From: Pleurocapsa sp. PCC 7319
GTDB taxonomy: Bacteria; Cyanobacteriota; Cyanobacteriia; Cyanobacteriales; Xenococcaceae
Direction of reading: 5' to 3'
Length of the DNA stretch: 64,000 nucleotides
NCBI RefSeq assembly: GCF_000332195.1
Contig: NZ_KB235922.1
Location: 2,380,211 to 2,444,210, forward strand
The notes beneath the pieces are model-generated. The model did not search any database and had not been told where the DNA came from. It saw only the letters and a program-made list of their open reading frames with translations. Below are positions 1 through 7,496 of this stretch, one piece after another. The stretch's first letter is position 1. Each line of letters opens with the position of its first letter. The position numbers and the translations under genes are program-made.

Positions 1-1139
1 CCAACCCAACTCAGGCAAGTTCAACATCAATACCGCCAGAAGTTCCTACTCAAGCTCCCAAAATAGTTACACCTTCTCCCCCAACTTCCCCGCCTCCTCA
101 GCTACTCAAACCTCCTAAACCAACCCCAGAACCAAGTAAGATAGCCACATCTTCTCCTATAAACCCTACAGTTTCTAAACCAGTAAAACCTGCTGAACCA
201 ATTTCAGAATTACCTCAAATAGCTCCCCTATCTCCAACACCTCAAACACTTGATAAACCGATCAAACCTCTTAAACCTAACCCAGATACTCAACCTAAAA
301 CTGAATTACCTAAATCTACTCCTGAAAATCAGCCTTCTCTGCTAACAGGGTCTGATTCAGGTGCACCAGCATCAAAACCAGAACCCACCCCCTCTAAACA
401 ACCGACTAAACCATTAGCGACCCTTCCTCCAGTACTTCCCAAACCGACTAAACCTTCTAAGCCGCTCCCAGAAGTTCAACCTCAAACTGAACCAACCAAA
501 TCTCCACCTGAAAATCAGCCTTCAGAGCGAACAGATTTAGATTCAACAGCTCCAGAATCAAAACCAGAACCCGCTCCTACTAGCCAGCCTAATCAACCAG
601 AGGAAAATTCCCAAGTTGCTACTCGTTTACCTGCCAAAATACAACCTAGTGAGCCAATTCCTGAGTCAAATCAAGCTCCTCCTCCTCAGACTTCAACATC
701 TACAGAGCAAGCTAATCCATCGAACTCAGATGCAGCCAGTTTGCTGGGAGGAGATTATAAGCGAACTATTGCTAATGGTGGAGGAGATGCCTTTTTTAGC
801 CCTGAAGCTTTGACACATAAAAGTGTTCTCAACCCCTCTCAGTTAAATGCCCTCAAAGATATCGATCTAAGCGAATACTTTGCAGAGATCAAAAGAAGGG
901 TAAAGCGCAATTGGCAACCTTCTTTTGCAGTTGAAGAATATACTACTTTTTTGACTTTTGCGATTGAACAAAATGGTCAAATTACTGGACTTAGGGTTAC
1001 GAAAAGCTCTGGATCACAAAGAGTCGATCGCGAATCCCTAGAAGCGGTGCAGAACGCTGCTCCTTTCGATCCTCTGCCTGCTGGTTTTCCTTTGGAAGAT
1101 TTGGAAGTTGAATTTAGTTTTAATATCTATATCTATTAA
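1..1139 (+). CDS. TonB-family energy transducer, 5' end outside the window
   Basis: The reading frame is open from base 3 to the TAA at 1137-1139, so the gene starts before the window; the ATG-less 132-codon stretch beginning at TTG 741 is only its tail. The first ~240 visible codons are a Pro/Lys/Glu/Ser/Thr-rich linker of the kind that spans the periplasm in TonB proteins. The last ~90 residues form a TonB C-terminal domain: YFAEIKRRVKRNWQPS, then FAIEQNGQITGLRVTKSSGS, then AAPFDPLPAGFP. TonB couples the proton-motive force from ExbB/ExbD to outer-membrane receptors for iron chelates or cobalamin. exbB and exbD follow within 50 bp on the same strand, which supports the call. The N-terminal membrane anchor is not visible. 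Confidence 0.85.
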   Translation, partial: NPTQASSTSIPPEVPTQAPKIVTPSPPTSPPPQLLKPPKPTPEPSKIATSSPINPTVSKPVKPAEPISELPQIAPLSPTPQTLDKPIKPLKPNPDTQPKTELPKSTPENQPSLLTGSDSGAPASKPEPTPSKQPTKPLATLPPVLPKPTKPSKPLPEVQPQTEPTKSPPENQPSERTDLDSTAPESKPEPAPTSQPNQPEENSQVATRLPAKIQPSEPIPESNQAPPPQTSTSTEQANPSNSDAASLLGGDYKRTIANGGGDAFFSPEALTHKSVLNPSQLNALKDIDLSEYFAEIKRRVKRNWQPSFAVEEYTTFLTFAIEQNGQITGLRVTKSSGSQRVDRESLEAVQNAAPFDPLPAGFPLEDLEVEFSFNIYIY

Positions 1140-1183
1140 AATGCGTGATTAATTACTCGATCAAAATCATTTGCTCATAATTT

Positions 1184-1834
1184 ATGGAAACAATATTACA
1201 ACTTTTTAAAAGTGGGGGAGTGGTGATGTTTCCACTCCTAGGACTTTCAATCTTCTCTCTAGCGATGATCTTAGAGCGATCGCTTTTTTGGCTGAGAATA
1301 TCTCGTCAGCAAGGCAAAGTAACTAAGCAACTGCTAAATCTCTATCAAGATGATGCTCAAGCAGCAAACATGATGTTAAAACGTCATCGTAACTTGCCCA
1401 TAGCCCGTATATTTTTGGTTGCTTTATCTTTAGAAAGATCAACACCACAGAAATTTAAGCTAGCCTTAGAAAGTGCTGCTCAAGCCGAAATACCAATCCT
1501 GAAGCGGTTTAGTAATTCCTTTGAGACCGTGATTAGTGTCTCACCCCTACTTGGTTTATTAGGTACAGTTCTAGGCTTGATTACCTCGTTATCTTCATTG
1601 AAATTGGGAGATATAGAATCATCCCAGGCTACAGGAGTCACTGGTGGCATTGGAGAGGCTTTGACTTCTACTGCTGCGGGCTTAATTATTGCGATCGCCA
1701 CTCTCTTTTTTGCTAGTATTTTTCGGGGGCTATATTTACAACAAATTGCCCAGATTCAAGAAGTTGGCGGACAACTGGAACTTATACATCTCGACAAACA
1801 TGAACAGCCTGGAGTTTACGATGCGCTTACCTGA
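1184..1834 (+). CDS. exbB: ExbB/TolQ-family proton channel protein
   Basis: 216 residues of the MotA/TolQ/ExbB family, an inner-membrane proton-channel subunit that energises TonB. There is an N-terminal membrane segment (about residues 11-32, FPLLGLSIFSLAMILERSLF). A conserved C-terminal block follows: FETVISVSPLLGLLGTVLGL, then GIGEALTSTAAGLIIAIATL, with the usual Gly/Thr-rich pore helices. It starts 44 bp after the tonB stop and overlaps exbD by 14 bp, so the three genes form an operon. Tol-system membership cannot be excluded from this gene alone, but no tolB or pal is nearby. Confidence 0.93.
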   Translation: METILQLFKSGGVVMFPLLGLSIFSLAMILERSLFWLRISRQQGKVTKQLLNLYQDDAQAANMMLKRHRNLPIARIFLVALSLERSTPQKFKLALESAAQAEIPILKRFSNSFETVISVSPLLGLLGTVLGLITSLSSLKLGDIESSQATGVTGGIGEALTSTAAGLIIAIATLFFASIFRGLYLQQIAQIQEVGGQLELIHLDKHEQPGVYDALT

Positions 1835-2225
1835 AGAACCAGATTTACCCCCCAGAATCAATATTTTGCCAATGATCGATGTGATCTTCGCGATCTTGGT
1901 ATTTTTCTTGGTCTCCAGCCTATATCTAACTCGCTCTGAAGGTTTATCTGTCAATCTTCCCCGTGCTAAAACTGCCCAACTGCAAAAGTCGCAACCAATA
2001 ACAGTTAGCTTAGATAGTCAAGGGAAGTTAACTATCAATAGTCAACCCGCACAACTTGAGGAGTTAAAAGCACAAATAGAAGAAATGCTCAAAAACGAAT
2101 CATCAACAACTGTGATCGTCAATGCCGATAAAACTGTAGAACATGGTCAAGTAGTTGATGTAATTGACCAATTACGCCAAATTCCCCAAGTACAACTGGC
2201 GATCGCAGCTAAGAAAAAACAATGA
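1821..2225 (+). CDS. exbD: ExbD/TolR-family proton channel subunit
   Basis: ExbD/TolR family protein. The ATG at 1821 was chosen because GGAG lies 6 bases upstream and it gives a normal 134-residue protein. An upstream ATG at 1800 is in frame but has no better ribosome site. Sequence: short basic/acidic N-terminus RLPEEPDLPPRINILPMIDV, then one membrane helix (IFAILVFFLVSSLYL). The Asp in PMIDVIF is the protonatable residue of the family. The periplasmic domain follows, containing VIVNADKTVEHGQVVDVIDQ. It overlaps the exbB end by 14 bp, which suggests translational coupling. It completes a TonB-ExbB-ExbD complex. Confidence 0.93.
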   Translation: MRLPEEPDLPPRINILPMIDVIFAILVFFLVSSLYLTRSEGLSVNLPRAKTAQLQKSQPITVSLDSQGKLTINSQPAQLEELKAQIEEMLKNESSTTVIVNADKTVEHGQVVDVIDQLRQIPQVQLAIAAKKKQ

Positions 2226-2240
2226 TCTAAGAGGTTCAAT

Positions 2241-3191
2241 TTAGATAACTGCAAGATGTACAATCGCATCTCCTCGATTGACTAGAGGATTTTGAATATG
2301 ACTAATGACCATGCCATTAACGGAAGCGCGGACTATAACCCGATCTTCGCCAAAAGCATTGGTGATAAAGCCCAATTCTTGTTTTTGGTAAACTTGTTCT
2401 CCTAAATTGACTTCAAGATGAAAAATTCCACCACATGATGCTCTAATCCATTTACTTTTACGTGTTTCCAGAGAAGCAGGAACTTGAGATATCAGCTCAT
2501 CTTGATACATCTCTAAGTAATTCATAGCTCGTAAAATACCTTCCACACCAACTTTAATCGCCAAAGGATCAAAACGTAGGGCTTCTCCTGCTTCGTAGAG
2601 TAAGACCGGAATACCTTTCTTCGTAGCAGCATGACGTAGAGAACCGTCTCTAGTACTGGCGTGGAACATTATAGGTGCGCCAAATGCCTTAGCAAAATTG
2701 TAGGTTATTTCATCTTCTAGGTTGGTACGAATCTGAGGCAAATTAATGCGGTGAACTGCAGCCGTATGAAGATCGATACCGTGAGTGCTGTGAGCAACAA
2801 TTTCTTGCATAAATAAATTAGCTAATCGAGAAGCGAGGGACCCCCCTTTGGAACCAGGAAAAGAACGGTTTAAATCCCTCCTGTCAGGAAGATAACGCGA
2901 TTGTTCAATAAAGCCAAATACATTAACGATCGAAACAGCAATAACTGTTCCCCTTAACTTTTGTGGGTTTATTCTGGCAAGTATCTGTGCAATGATTTCT
3001 ACGCCATTTATTTCATCACCATGAATAGCTGCACTTAACCACAATTTGGGTCCTGGTTCAATACCATTAACTACGGTAACAGGAAGAGATACTAAAGTCT
3101 GGGTAGCCAAACGACTGACAGGAATTTCAAAACGGCGTAATTGCCCTGGTGAAATTATTTCCTTGGCAATTTCGAGGGTATTATCTGTCAC
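2241..3191 (-). CDS. Succinylglutamate desuccinylase/aspartoacylase-family protein
   Basis: 316 residues of the AstE/AspA zinc carboxypeptidase-like family (M14-related). Visible zinc ligands are AAIHGDE (His57, Glu60) and DLHTAA (His142), with the conserved RDLNRSFPG between them. The C-terminal ~90 residues (SGGIF-like, AFGEDRVIVRASVNGMVI) form the beta-rich domain seen in the longer family members. The substrate is not known. The remains of rimK lie directly upstream on the same strand, and rimK and AstE-like genes are often neighbours, so a role in trimming glutamate or amino-acyl additions is a possible inference. The gene is convergent with exbD, with a 15 bp gap. Confidence 0.85.
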   Translation of the reverse strand: MTDNTLEIAKEIISPGQLRRFEIPVSRLATQTLVSLPVTVVNGIEPGPKLWLSAAIHGDEINGVEIIAQILARINPQKLRGTVIAVSIVNVFGFIEQSRYLPDRRDLNRSFPGSKGGSLASRLANLFMQEIVAHSTHGIDLHTAAVHRINLPQIRTNLEDEITYNFAKAFGAPIMFHASTRDGSLRHAATKKGIPVLLYEAGEALRFDPLAIKVGVEGILRAMNYLEMYQDELISQVPASLETRKSKWIRASCGGIFHLEVNLGEQVYQKQELGFITNAFGEDRVIVRASVNGMVISHIQNPLVNRGDAIVHLAVI

Positions 3192-3214
3192 CTGATTTTA
3201 AACCTTACAGCTAA

Positions 3215-3456
3215 CTAAAATTTAATGCGATCGTCAAATGTACACCCATTCGAGTGCAAGCCCGAAGGGTAATCGCTATTGTCTGCTTGCATGGCATTTT
3301 TGGCAACAAAATCGATAATTTTGCTAGCGACGTTAATTCCTGTAGTTTTTTTCAATTCCCTCTAATCCAGGAGACGAATCCTTGTTCTTTTCCCACCTCT
3401 CTAAAACGCCTGGTGGAATAAAGAGCAGAGTTTTGCGACAAAATTGCTATTTTCAT
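3215..3456 (-). pseudogene. rimK: rimK (S6 glutamate ligase) fossil with internal deletion
   Basis: From ATG 3456 the frame reads MKIAILSQNSALYSTRRFRE, the RimK N-terminus, for about 28 codons. It then jumps directly to the RimK C-terminal hallmark SPGLEGIEK in another frame. After the A-run the end continues as KTTGINVASKIIDFVAKNA. The ATP-grasp core (~240 residues) is missing and there is at least one frameshift. The frame ends inside a dispersed repeat (3240-3276) and stops at 3215-3217. A functional ligase is impossible. The fossil lies just upstream of the AstE/AspA-like gene. Confidence 0.8.
3240..3276. repeat. Dispersed repeat, copy related to 41797-41833
   Basis: The reverse complement reads gcgattacccttcgggcttg followed by cactcgaatgggtgtac. 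It matches 41797-41833 over 37 bases with only a few differences. It sits in the degraded end of the rimK fossil, so it probably inserted there. Confidence 0.75.
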
Positions 3457-4076
3457 CAGCTTAAAAACTGTATTTGATCTAAAACTATTTATATTTTTAG
3501 TGTTCAAAGTGACTAAAAACTTATTGCGCAACATTTGTCTTTCTCTTACGTGATTTGAGTCATTGACTATAAGCTGAATTACTTAGGAAAATTAAGTTAA
3601 ATGACTGAAGATATGTTTGCTCAATTTTTGTAATGTTATAGATACAACATCAAGAATAAATAAGAAAAAGGCATCAGCAACTACTACTGACACCTCTGGA
3701 GTCCCACGAACTGTAAAGTACCAAACTACATGGTACTAATACAGGATAGTCCGATTTTCTCCTGTAGTGTAACGGATTATACCACTTAATTTTTGATATA
3801 GCTATATTTTTTAGCAAGTATAAGTATGAATTTTTATGTACTTATGCTGAGTATAGCAAAGTTACATTGGCTTAAGTAATTTACCGTGGTTTAGACTAAA
3901 AAAAACAGCACAAAATAATTCGACCAGTTAAAAATAGCTGAATTATATAACTAAGCTCCAAAAATATAGTTCAAGCAGCGTTATTTTTCGACTTTTTAGT
4001 GCGAGAATATTTTTCTCAAAAATTAGAAAATCATATTGTAGATACATGGTATTTCATATATCACTACAATTCATCC
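3457..4076. other. Gene-free stretch with two perfect hairpins (candidate small RNA)
   Basis: No credible gene is seen in these 620 bases. Between 3660 and 3790 the sequence is less AT-rich than its flanks and can fold. A perfect 5-bp stem pairs 3718-3722 with 3732-3736 (GTACC/GGTAC). A perfect 7-bp stem pairs 3740-3746 with 3760-3766 (TACAGGA/TCCTGTA). I could not match it to a named RNA family. It could equally be a relic of a mobile element, since a TnpB remnant follows. Confidence 0.35.
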
Positions 4077-4290
4077 TTACATCTTTAGGACTACCTGAAA
4101 AATAAGTCTTAAGCCTTCATATCTGCAATTTCTAGCAGCATTGATGTCTCTATCTATAACGTTGGTTTTTGTTTACTAATTTACGAGAAAGTTTGTGTAA
4201 AAAATCAATTCGAGCGTTACTTATCTTTTCGTGCGCTCTGGCTACTAGTCTTCTAGCTTTATTCCTAGAGTTCGATTGATTTTTTCTTGT
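4077..4290 (-). pseudogene. Remnant of IS200/IS605-type tnpB
   Basis: Read on the minus strand, 4290-4160 gives NSRNKARRLVARAHEKISNA and then DFLHKLSRKLVNKNQRY, the central basic region of TnpB. After a deletion and frame change, 4158-4077 gives DRDINAARNCRYEGL, the RuvC-III/C-terminal signature, ending at TAA 4079-4077. The N-terminal half, the zinc finger and the catalytic Glu region are lost. Confidence 0.75.
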
Positions 4291-4292
4291 CA

Positions 4293-4322
4293 AAAGCCCG
4301 CATCAATTACAATACGGGCTTT
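4293..4322. terminator. Perfect 8-bp inverted repeat beside the tnpB remnant
   Basis: AAAGCCCG at 4293-4300 pairs with CGGGCTTT at 4315-4322 around a 14-base loop. It has no strong T-run on either side. It may be a transcription terminator or a subterminal hairpin of the decayed IS element. Confidence 0.4.
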
Positions 4323-4442
4323 AATAACAAGTAGTTGATCTTCGTTGTGAGATCAAAGATAAAAATCAATAAGACACATATAACAAATCTCTATACAAAG
4401 ATAGGTTATTGCTAAACCAAAGTATTTTTTGGGTCGTCTTGA

Positions 4443-5102
4443 TTATACTGGTTTTTTTAAGCCAACAGGACATGTAACACCAGTACCACCCAATCCACAG
4501 TAGCCGTTAGGTACTTTGCTGAGGTATTGCTGATGATAATCCTCAGCATAATAAAATTCTGGTGCATCAAGAATTTCTGTGGTTATAGTACCGTAATTCG
4601 CTTGGTTTAATTCTTGCTGATAAGCTTCTTTAGAAGACTCTGCTAATTGTTTTTGCTCTGGGGTATAAGTATAGATGCCAGAACGATACTGAGTTCCTCT
4701 GTCATTGCCCTGACGCATTCCCTGGGTCGGATCGTGACTTTCCCAAAATACTTTCAGTAATTCTTCATAGCTGATTTTGTCAGGATCGTAGACAACTAAT
4801 ACGACTTCGTTATGACCTGTCATGCCACTACAGACTTCTTTATAAGTAGGATTAGGAGTATGTCCCCCTGCGTAGCCAACTGCGGTAGTATAAACTCCTT
4901 CCTGCTGCCAGAATTTCCTTTCTGCTCCCCAAAAACACCCTAAACCAAATATGGCTTTTTCCATGTTGTCGGGAAAAGGAGGTGTAAGGGGATTGCCATT
5001 TACATGATGCTTGTCTGGTACGGGCATAGACTGACTACGCCCTGGCAGTGCCTCTTCTGGAGCAGGAATTGTGGCTTTTTTTCCTAAACTGAATAGTCCC
5101 AT
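4443..5102 (-). CDS. msrA: Peptide-methionine (S)-S-oxide reductase MsrA
   Basis: 219 residues. MsrA reduces methionine-S-sulfoxide in oxidised proteins. The active-site motif GCFWGAE contains the catalytic Cys56. Downstream are [33 protein letters not shown] and [12 protein letters not shown], all MsrA signatures. A C-terminal [15 protein letters not shown] segment carries likely resolving cysteines. The first ~45 residues (Lys/Pro-rich, PAPEEALPG) are an N-terminal extension beyond the core and have no clear signal peptide. It stands alone: a decayed mobile element is downstream and an OmpR-type regulator is divergent upstream. Confidence 0.95.
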   Translation of the reverse strand: MGLFSLGKKATIPAPEEALPGRSQSMPVPDKHHVNGNPLTPPFPDNMEKAIFGLGCFWGAERKFWQQEGVYTTAVGYAGGHTPNPTYKEVCSGMTGHNEVVLVVYDPDKISYEELLKVFWESHDPTQGMRQGNDRGTQYRSGIYTYTPEQKQLAESSKEAYQQELNQANYGTITTEILDAPEFYYAEDYHQQYLSKVPNGYCGLGGTGVTCPVGLKKPV

Positions 5103-5368
5103 AAAAACTGTTATCTAATTTATGTTAATTTTTTTTACGCTATCTTCATCATAGAAGAATCATTTACTTTTTAGCTTGTTTTTGAGTCGCCCTCAACTTT
5201 GCTGATATTCTAGAGCTTAATCGGAGTAAGTATTTAAATACATATTTTTGACTTGAATGCAGCAGAACCAAAGGCTTGATTGTTGTTCTTCACTTTCATA
5301 CGATACTATAGCCAGAGTGCAGCTATATTTACGAGTTTTAAGTTAACTAGTTTTGTTGGGAAAGATTT

Positions 5369-6055
5369 ATGAAAATTTTAGTAGTAGAAGATGATGAGCG
5401 GATCAGCGACGCTGTAGTTGAATACTTATCAGACATACATTATGCTGTTGAAGCTGTTTACGATGGACAAAGTGCCTGGGATTTATTAGATGTCTTTTCC
5501 TATGACCTAATTTTACTAGATGTCATGCTACCAGAGATGGATGGAATTACCCTCTGCCAAAGGCTTCGTAAGAGAGGTTGTGATATTCCCATCTTGATGT
5601 TGACTGCCAAGGACACTTTAGACAACAAAATTGAAGGATTAGATGCGGGGGCAGATGATTATCTGGTTAAACCATTTGAACTAGATGAACTATCGGCTCG
5701 TATCCGTGCCTTACTTCGTCGGGGTGCAGGTAGTTTACCCCCTGTGTTGACCTGGGAAAAATTACGCTTAGATCCCAGTAGTTGCGAAGTTTTTTATCAA
5801 GACGAAATCCTACCTTTAAGTCCCAAAGAATACAAGTTATTAGAGTTTTTCTTGCGCAACGGTCGCCGTGTGTTTAGTCGCGCTCAAATCCTGGAGCATT
5901 TATGGTCTTTTGAGCAAGTACCTGAAGAGGCAACTGTCAAAGCGCATATTAGGGGATTAAGACAAAAACTAGAAGCTGCTGGCGCACCTCATGACCTGAT
6001 CGAAACTGTCTATGGTTTGGGCTATCGTCTCAAAGAAGAACCTCAACAAGTATAA
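5369..6055 (+). CDS. OmpR/PhoB-family response regulator
   Basis: 228 residues. The N-terminal receiver (about 1-120) has the acidic pair D8/D9, phospho-acceptor D51 (LILLDVMLPEMDG), the Thr switch in ILMLTAKD and the conserved Lys in DDYLVKPFE. The C-terminal winged helix (about 130-225) contains LSPKEYKLLEFFLRNGRRVF, then ATVKAHIRGLRQKLE and ETVYGLGYRL. It is a DNA-binding regulator activated by the kinase that starts 3 bp after its stop. The pair resembles cyanobacterial RppA/ManR-type systems, but I cannot assign the signal. Confidence 0.93.
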   Translation: MKILVVEDDERISDAVVEYLSDIHYAVEAVYDGQSAWDLLDVFSYDLILLDVMLPEMDGITLCQRLRKRGCDIPILMLTAKDTLDNKIEGLDAGADDYLVKPFELDELSARIRALLRRGAGSLPPVLTWEKLRLDPSSCEVFYQDEILPLSPKEYKLLEFFLRNGRRVFSRAQILEHLWSFEQVPEEATVKAHIRGLRQKLEAAGAPHDLIETVYGLGYRLKEEPQQV

Positions 6056-6058
6056 AAT

Positions 6059-7378
6059 ATGTTTCAAGGTGTGCGATCGCGACTGTTACTATCTTATCTA
6101 ATAGTGATGGCAGCTATACTGAGTATTTTCGGCACAGGAGTATATGTCGTATTTCGACGTAACCTGTATCGGCAACTAGATAAAAGATTGCTGACCCTAG
6201 CTCAATCAGCAACTCCTTCTTTTACAGCTGTAAGAGATCGTGGTAACAAGTTTCTCAATCAGGTAGAAGAAGTTCCTTGGCGTGATATTTTTAATCGAGA
6301 TCAACAAAGCTTAGAATGGTTTGATGATAACGGCAAATTACTTGGTAGAAAAGGAGTAATTCACCTGGATGCTCCTCCAGAAGTAGGACCAGCAATCATC
6401 GAACAGCCGAAAACGGGGGCAATATTTAGGACCCATACTCTATCGGTATTTATTCGTAATAGTGGTCAAGCAGGACCGCCTTCTCTAGTTGGTTTTATTC
6501 GAGCTACTCAGTCTAGTAGAGAAATAGAAGAAGCTGAAGAACAACTATTTTGGATTTTAGTGATTGGTGGGTTGCTAACCCTGATTTTAATTGGCTTAGG
6601 TGGTTTTTGGCTGACCCAGAAGGCCATCGAACCAATTGAAGCTAGTTTTTTACAGCTTAAACAGTTTACTGCCGATGCTTCTCATGAATTACGCAGTCCC
6701 TTAACGGCAATTAAAGCCTCGGTAGATATAATGCGTAATCATCCTGAGCGAGTTCATCCCAAAGATGCCAAAAAACTAGAGGCGATCGCTGGTGCTAGCT
6801 TGCAAATGAATCAGACTTTAGAGGATTTGCTGTTTTTAGCTCGCACCGATGCGGATCCCAGTATGCCTGTAGAAGCCCGTAAGCTGACGCCAATTTCCCT
6901 CAACCAGATTCTGCAAAACTGTTTTGTCCTCTTAGAACCCTTAGCAAATGAGAAAAAGATCGTCTTTCAGTCTAAATTTCGGAATGAAATTAAGATTATG
7001 GGAGATACAGCCCAGCTTTCGCGTTTATTTTCTAATCTTTTAGAAAATGCTTTGCAATATACTCCCGAGGAAGGTCGAGTAAGTCTAGATTTATATAAAC
7101 AAAATCGTTATGCAATGGTTAGTGTTCGTGATACTGGTATCGGTATTGCCCCTGACCAAATTTCTAAAGTATTTGATCGTTTTTGGCGGGCTAACAAAGC
7201 TCGCTCTCGTCGCCAAGGTGGCACAGGTCTGGGCTTAGCAATCTCCAAGGCGATCGCTAAACGACATGGTGGCAAGATTATCGTCACTAGTGAGCTTAAT
7301 ATTGGTAGTTGCTTTATAGTTCGTATTCCAGTTTTAGACAGCAAAAAATCTTCAAAAACACAATCTGGAAAGTCATAA
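6059..7378 (+). CDS. Sensor histidine kinase, partner of the upstream regulator
   Basis: 439 residues. A first membrane helix (about 8-32, LLLSYLIVMAAILSIFGTGV) is followed by a ~130-residue extracytoplasmic sensor region and a second helix (about 163-187). The HisKA box is ADASHELRSPLTAIKA with the phosphorylated His. The ATPase domain shows the N-box LFSNLLENALQYTPEEG, the G1 box VRDTGIGIAP, the F-box VFDRFWRANKARS and the G2 box GGTGLGLAISKAIAKRHGG. All catalytic boxes are intact. There is no clear HAMP domain between TM2 and the His box. It is co-transcribed with the response regulator. Confidence 0.93.
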   Translation: MFQGVRSRLLLSYLIVMAAILSIFGTGVYVVFRRNLYRQLDKRLLTLAQSATPSFTAVRDRGNKFLNQVEEVPWRDIFNRDQQSLEWFDDNGKLLGRKGVIHLDAPPEVGPAIIEQPKTGAIFRTHTLSVFIRNSGQAGPPSLVGFIRATQSSREIEEAEEQLFWILVIGGLLTLILIGLGGFWLTQKAIEPIEASFLQLKQFTADASHELRSPLTAIKASVDIMRNHPERVHPKDAKKLEAIAGASLQMNQTLEDLLFLARTDADPSMPVEARKLTPISLNQILQNCFVLLEPLANEKKIVFQSKFRNEIKIMGDTAQLSRLFSNLLENALQYTPEEGRVSLDLYKQNRYAMVSVRDTGIGIAPDQISKVFDRFWRANKARSRRQGGTGLGLAISKAIAKRHGGKIIVTSELNIGSCFIVRIPVLDSKKSSKTQSGKS

Positions 7379-7423
7379 ATTTTAAGTCATAATTTTTATA
7401 GCAATACGGACTTACACTAGGAC

Positions 7424-7444
7424 ACTCATTACTCATTACTCATT
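7424..7444. repeat. Three tandem ACTCATT heptamers
   Basis: Three exact copies of ACTCATT follow the kinase stop. They belong to the class of short tandem heptamers seen at several intergenic points of this window. Confidence 0.8.
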
Positions 7445-7496
7445 ACTTACGAACAATCAAATAAACTTGTCCTAATACAACTTTGTACGGCTACAA

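Noticed and set aside
3352-3534. 60-codon minus-strand gene starting at 3534
   Set aside because: The first 26 codons have no protein character; from the internal Met it is the RimK N-terminus of a deleted gene.
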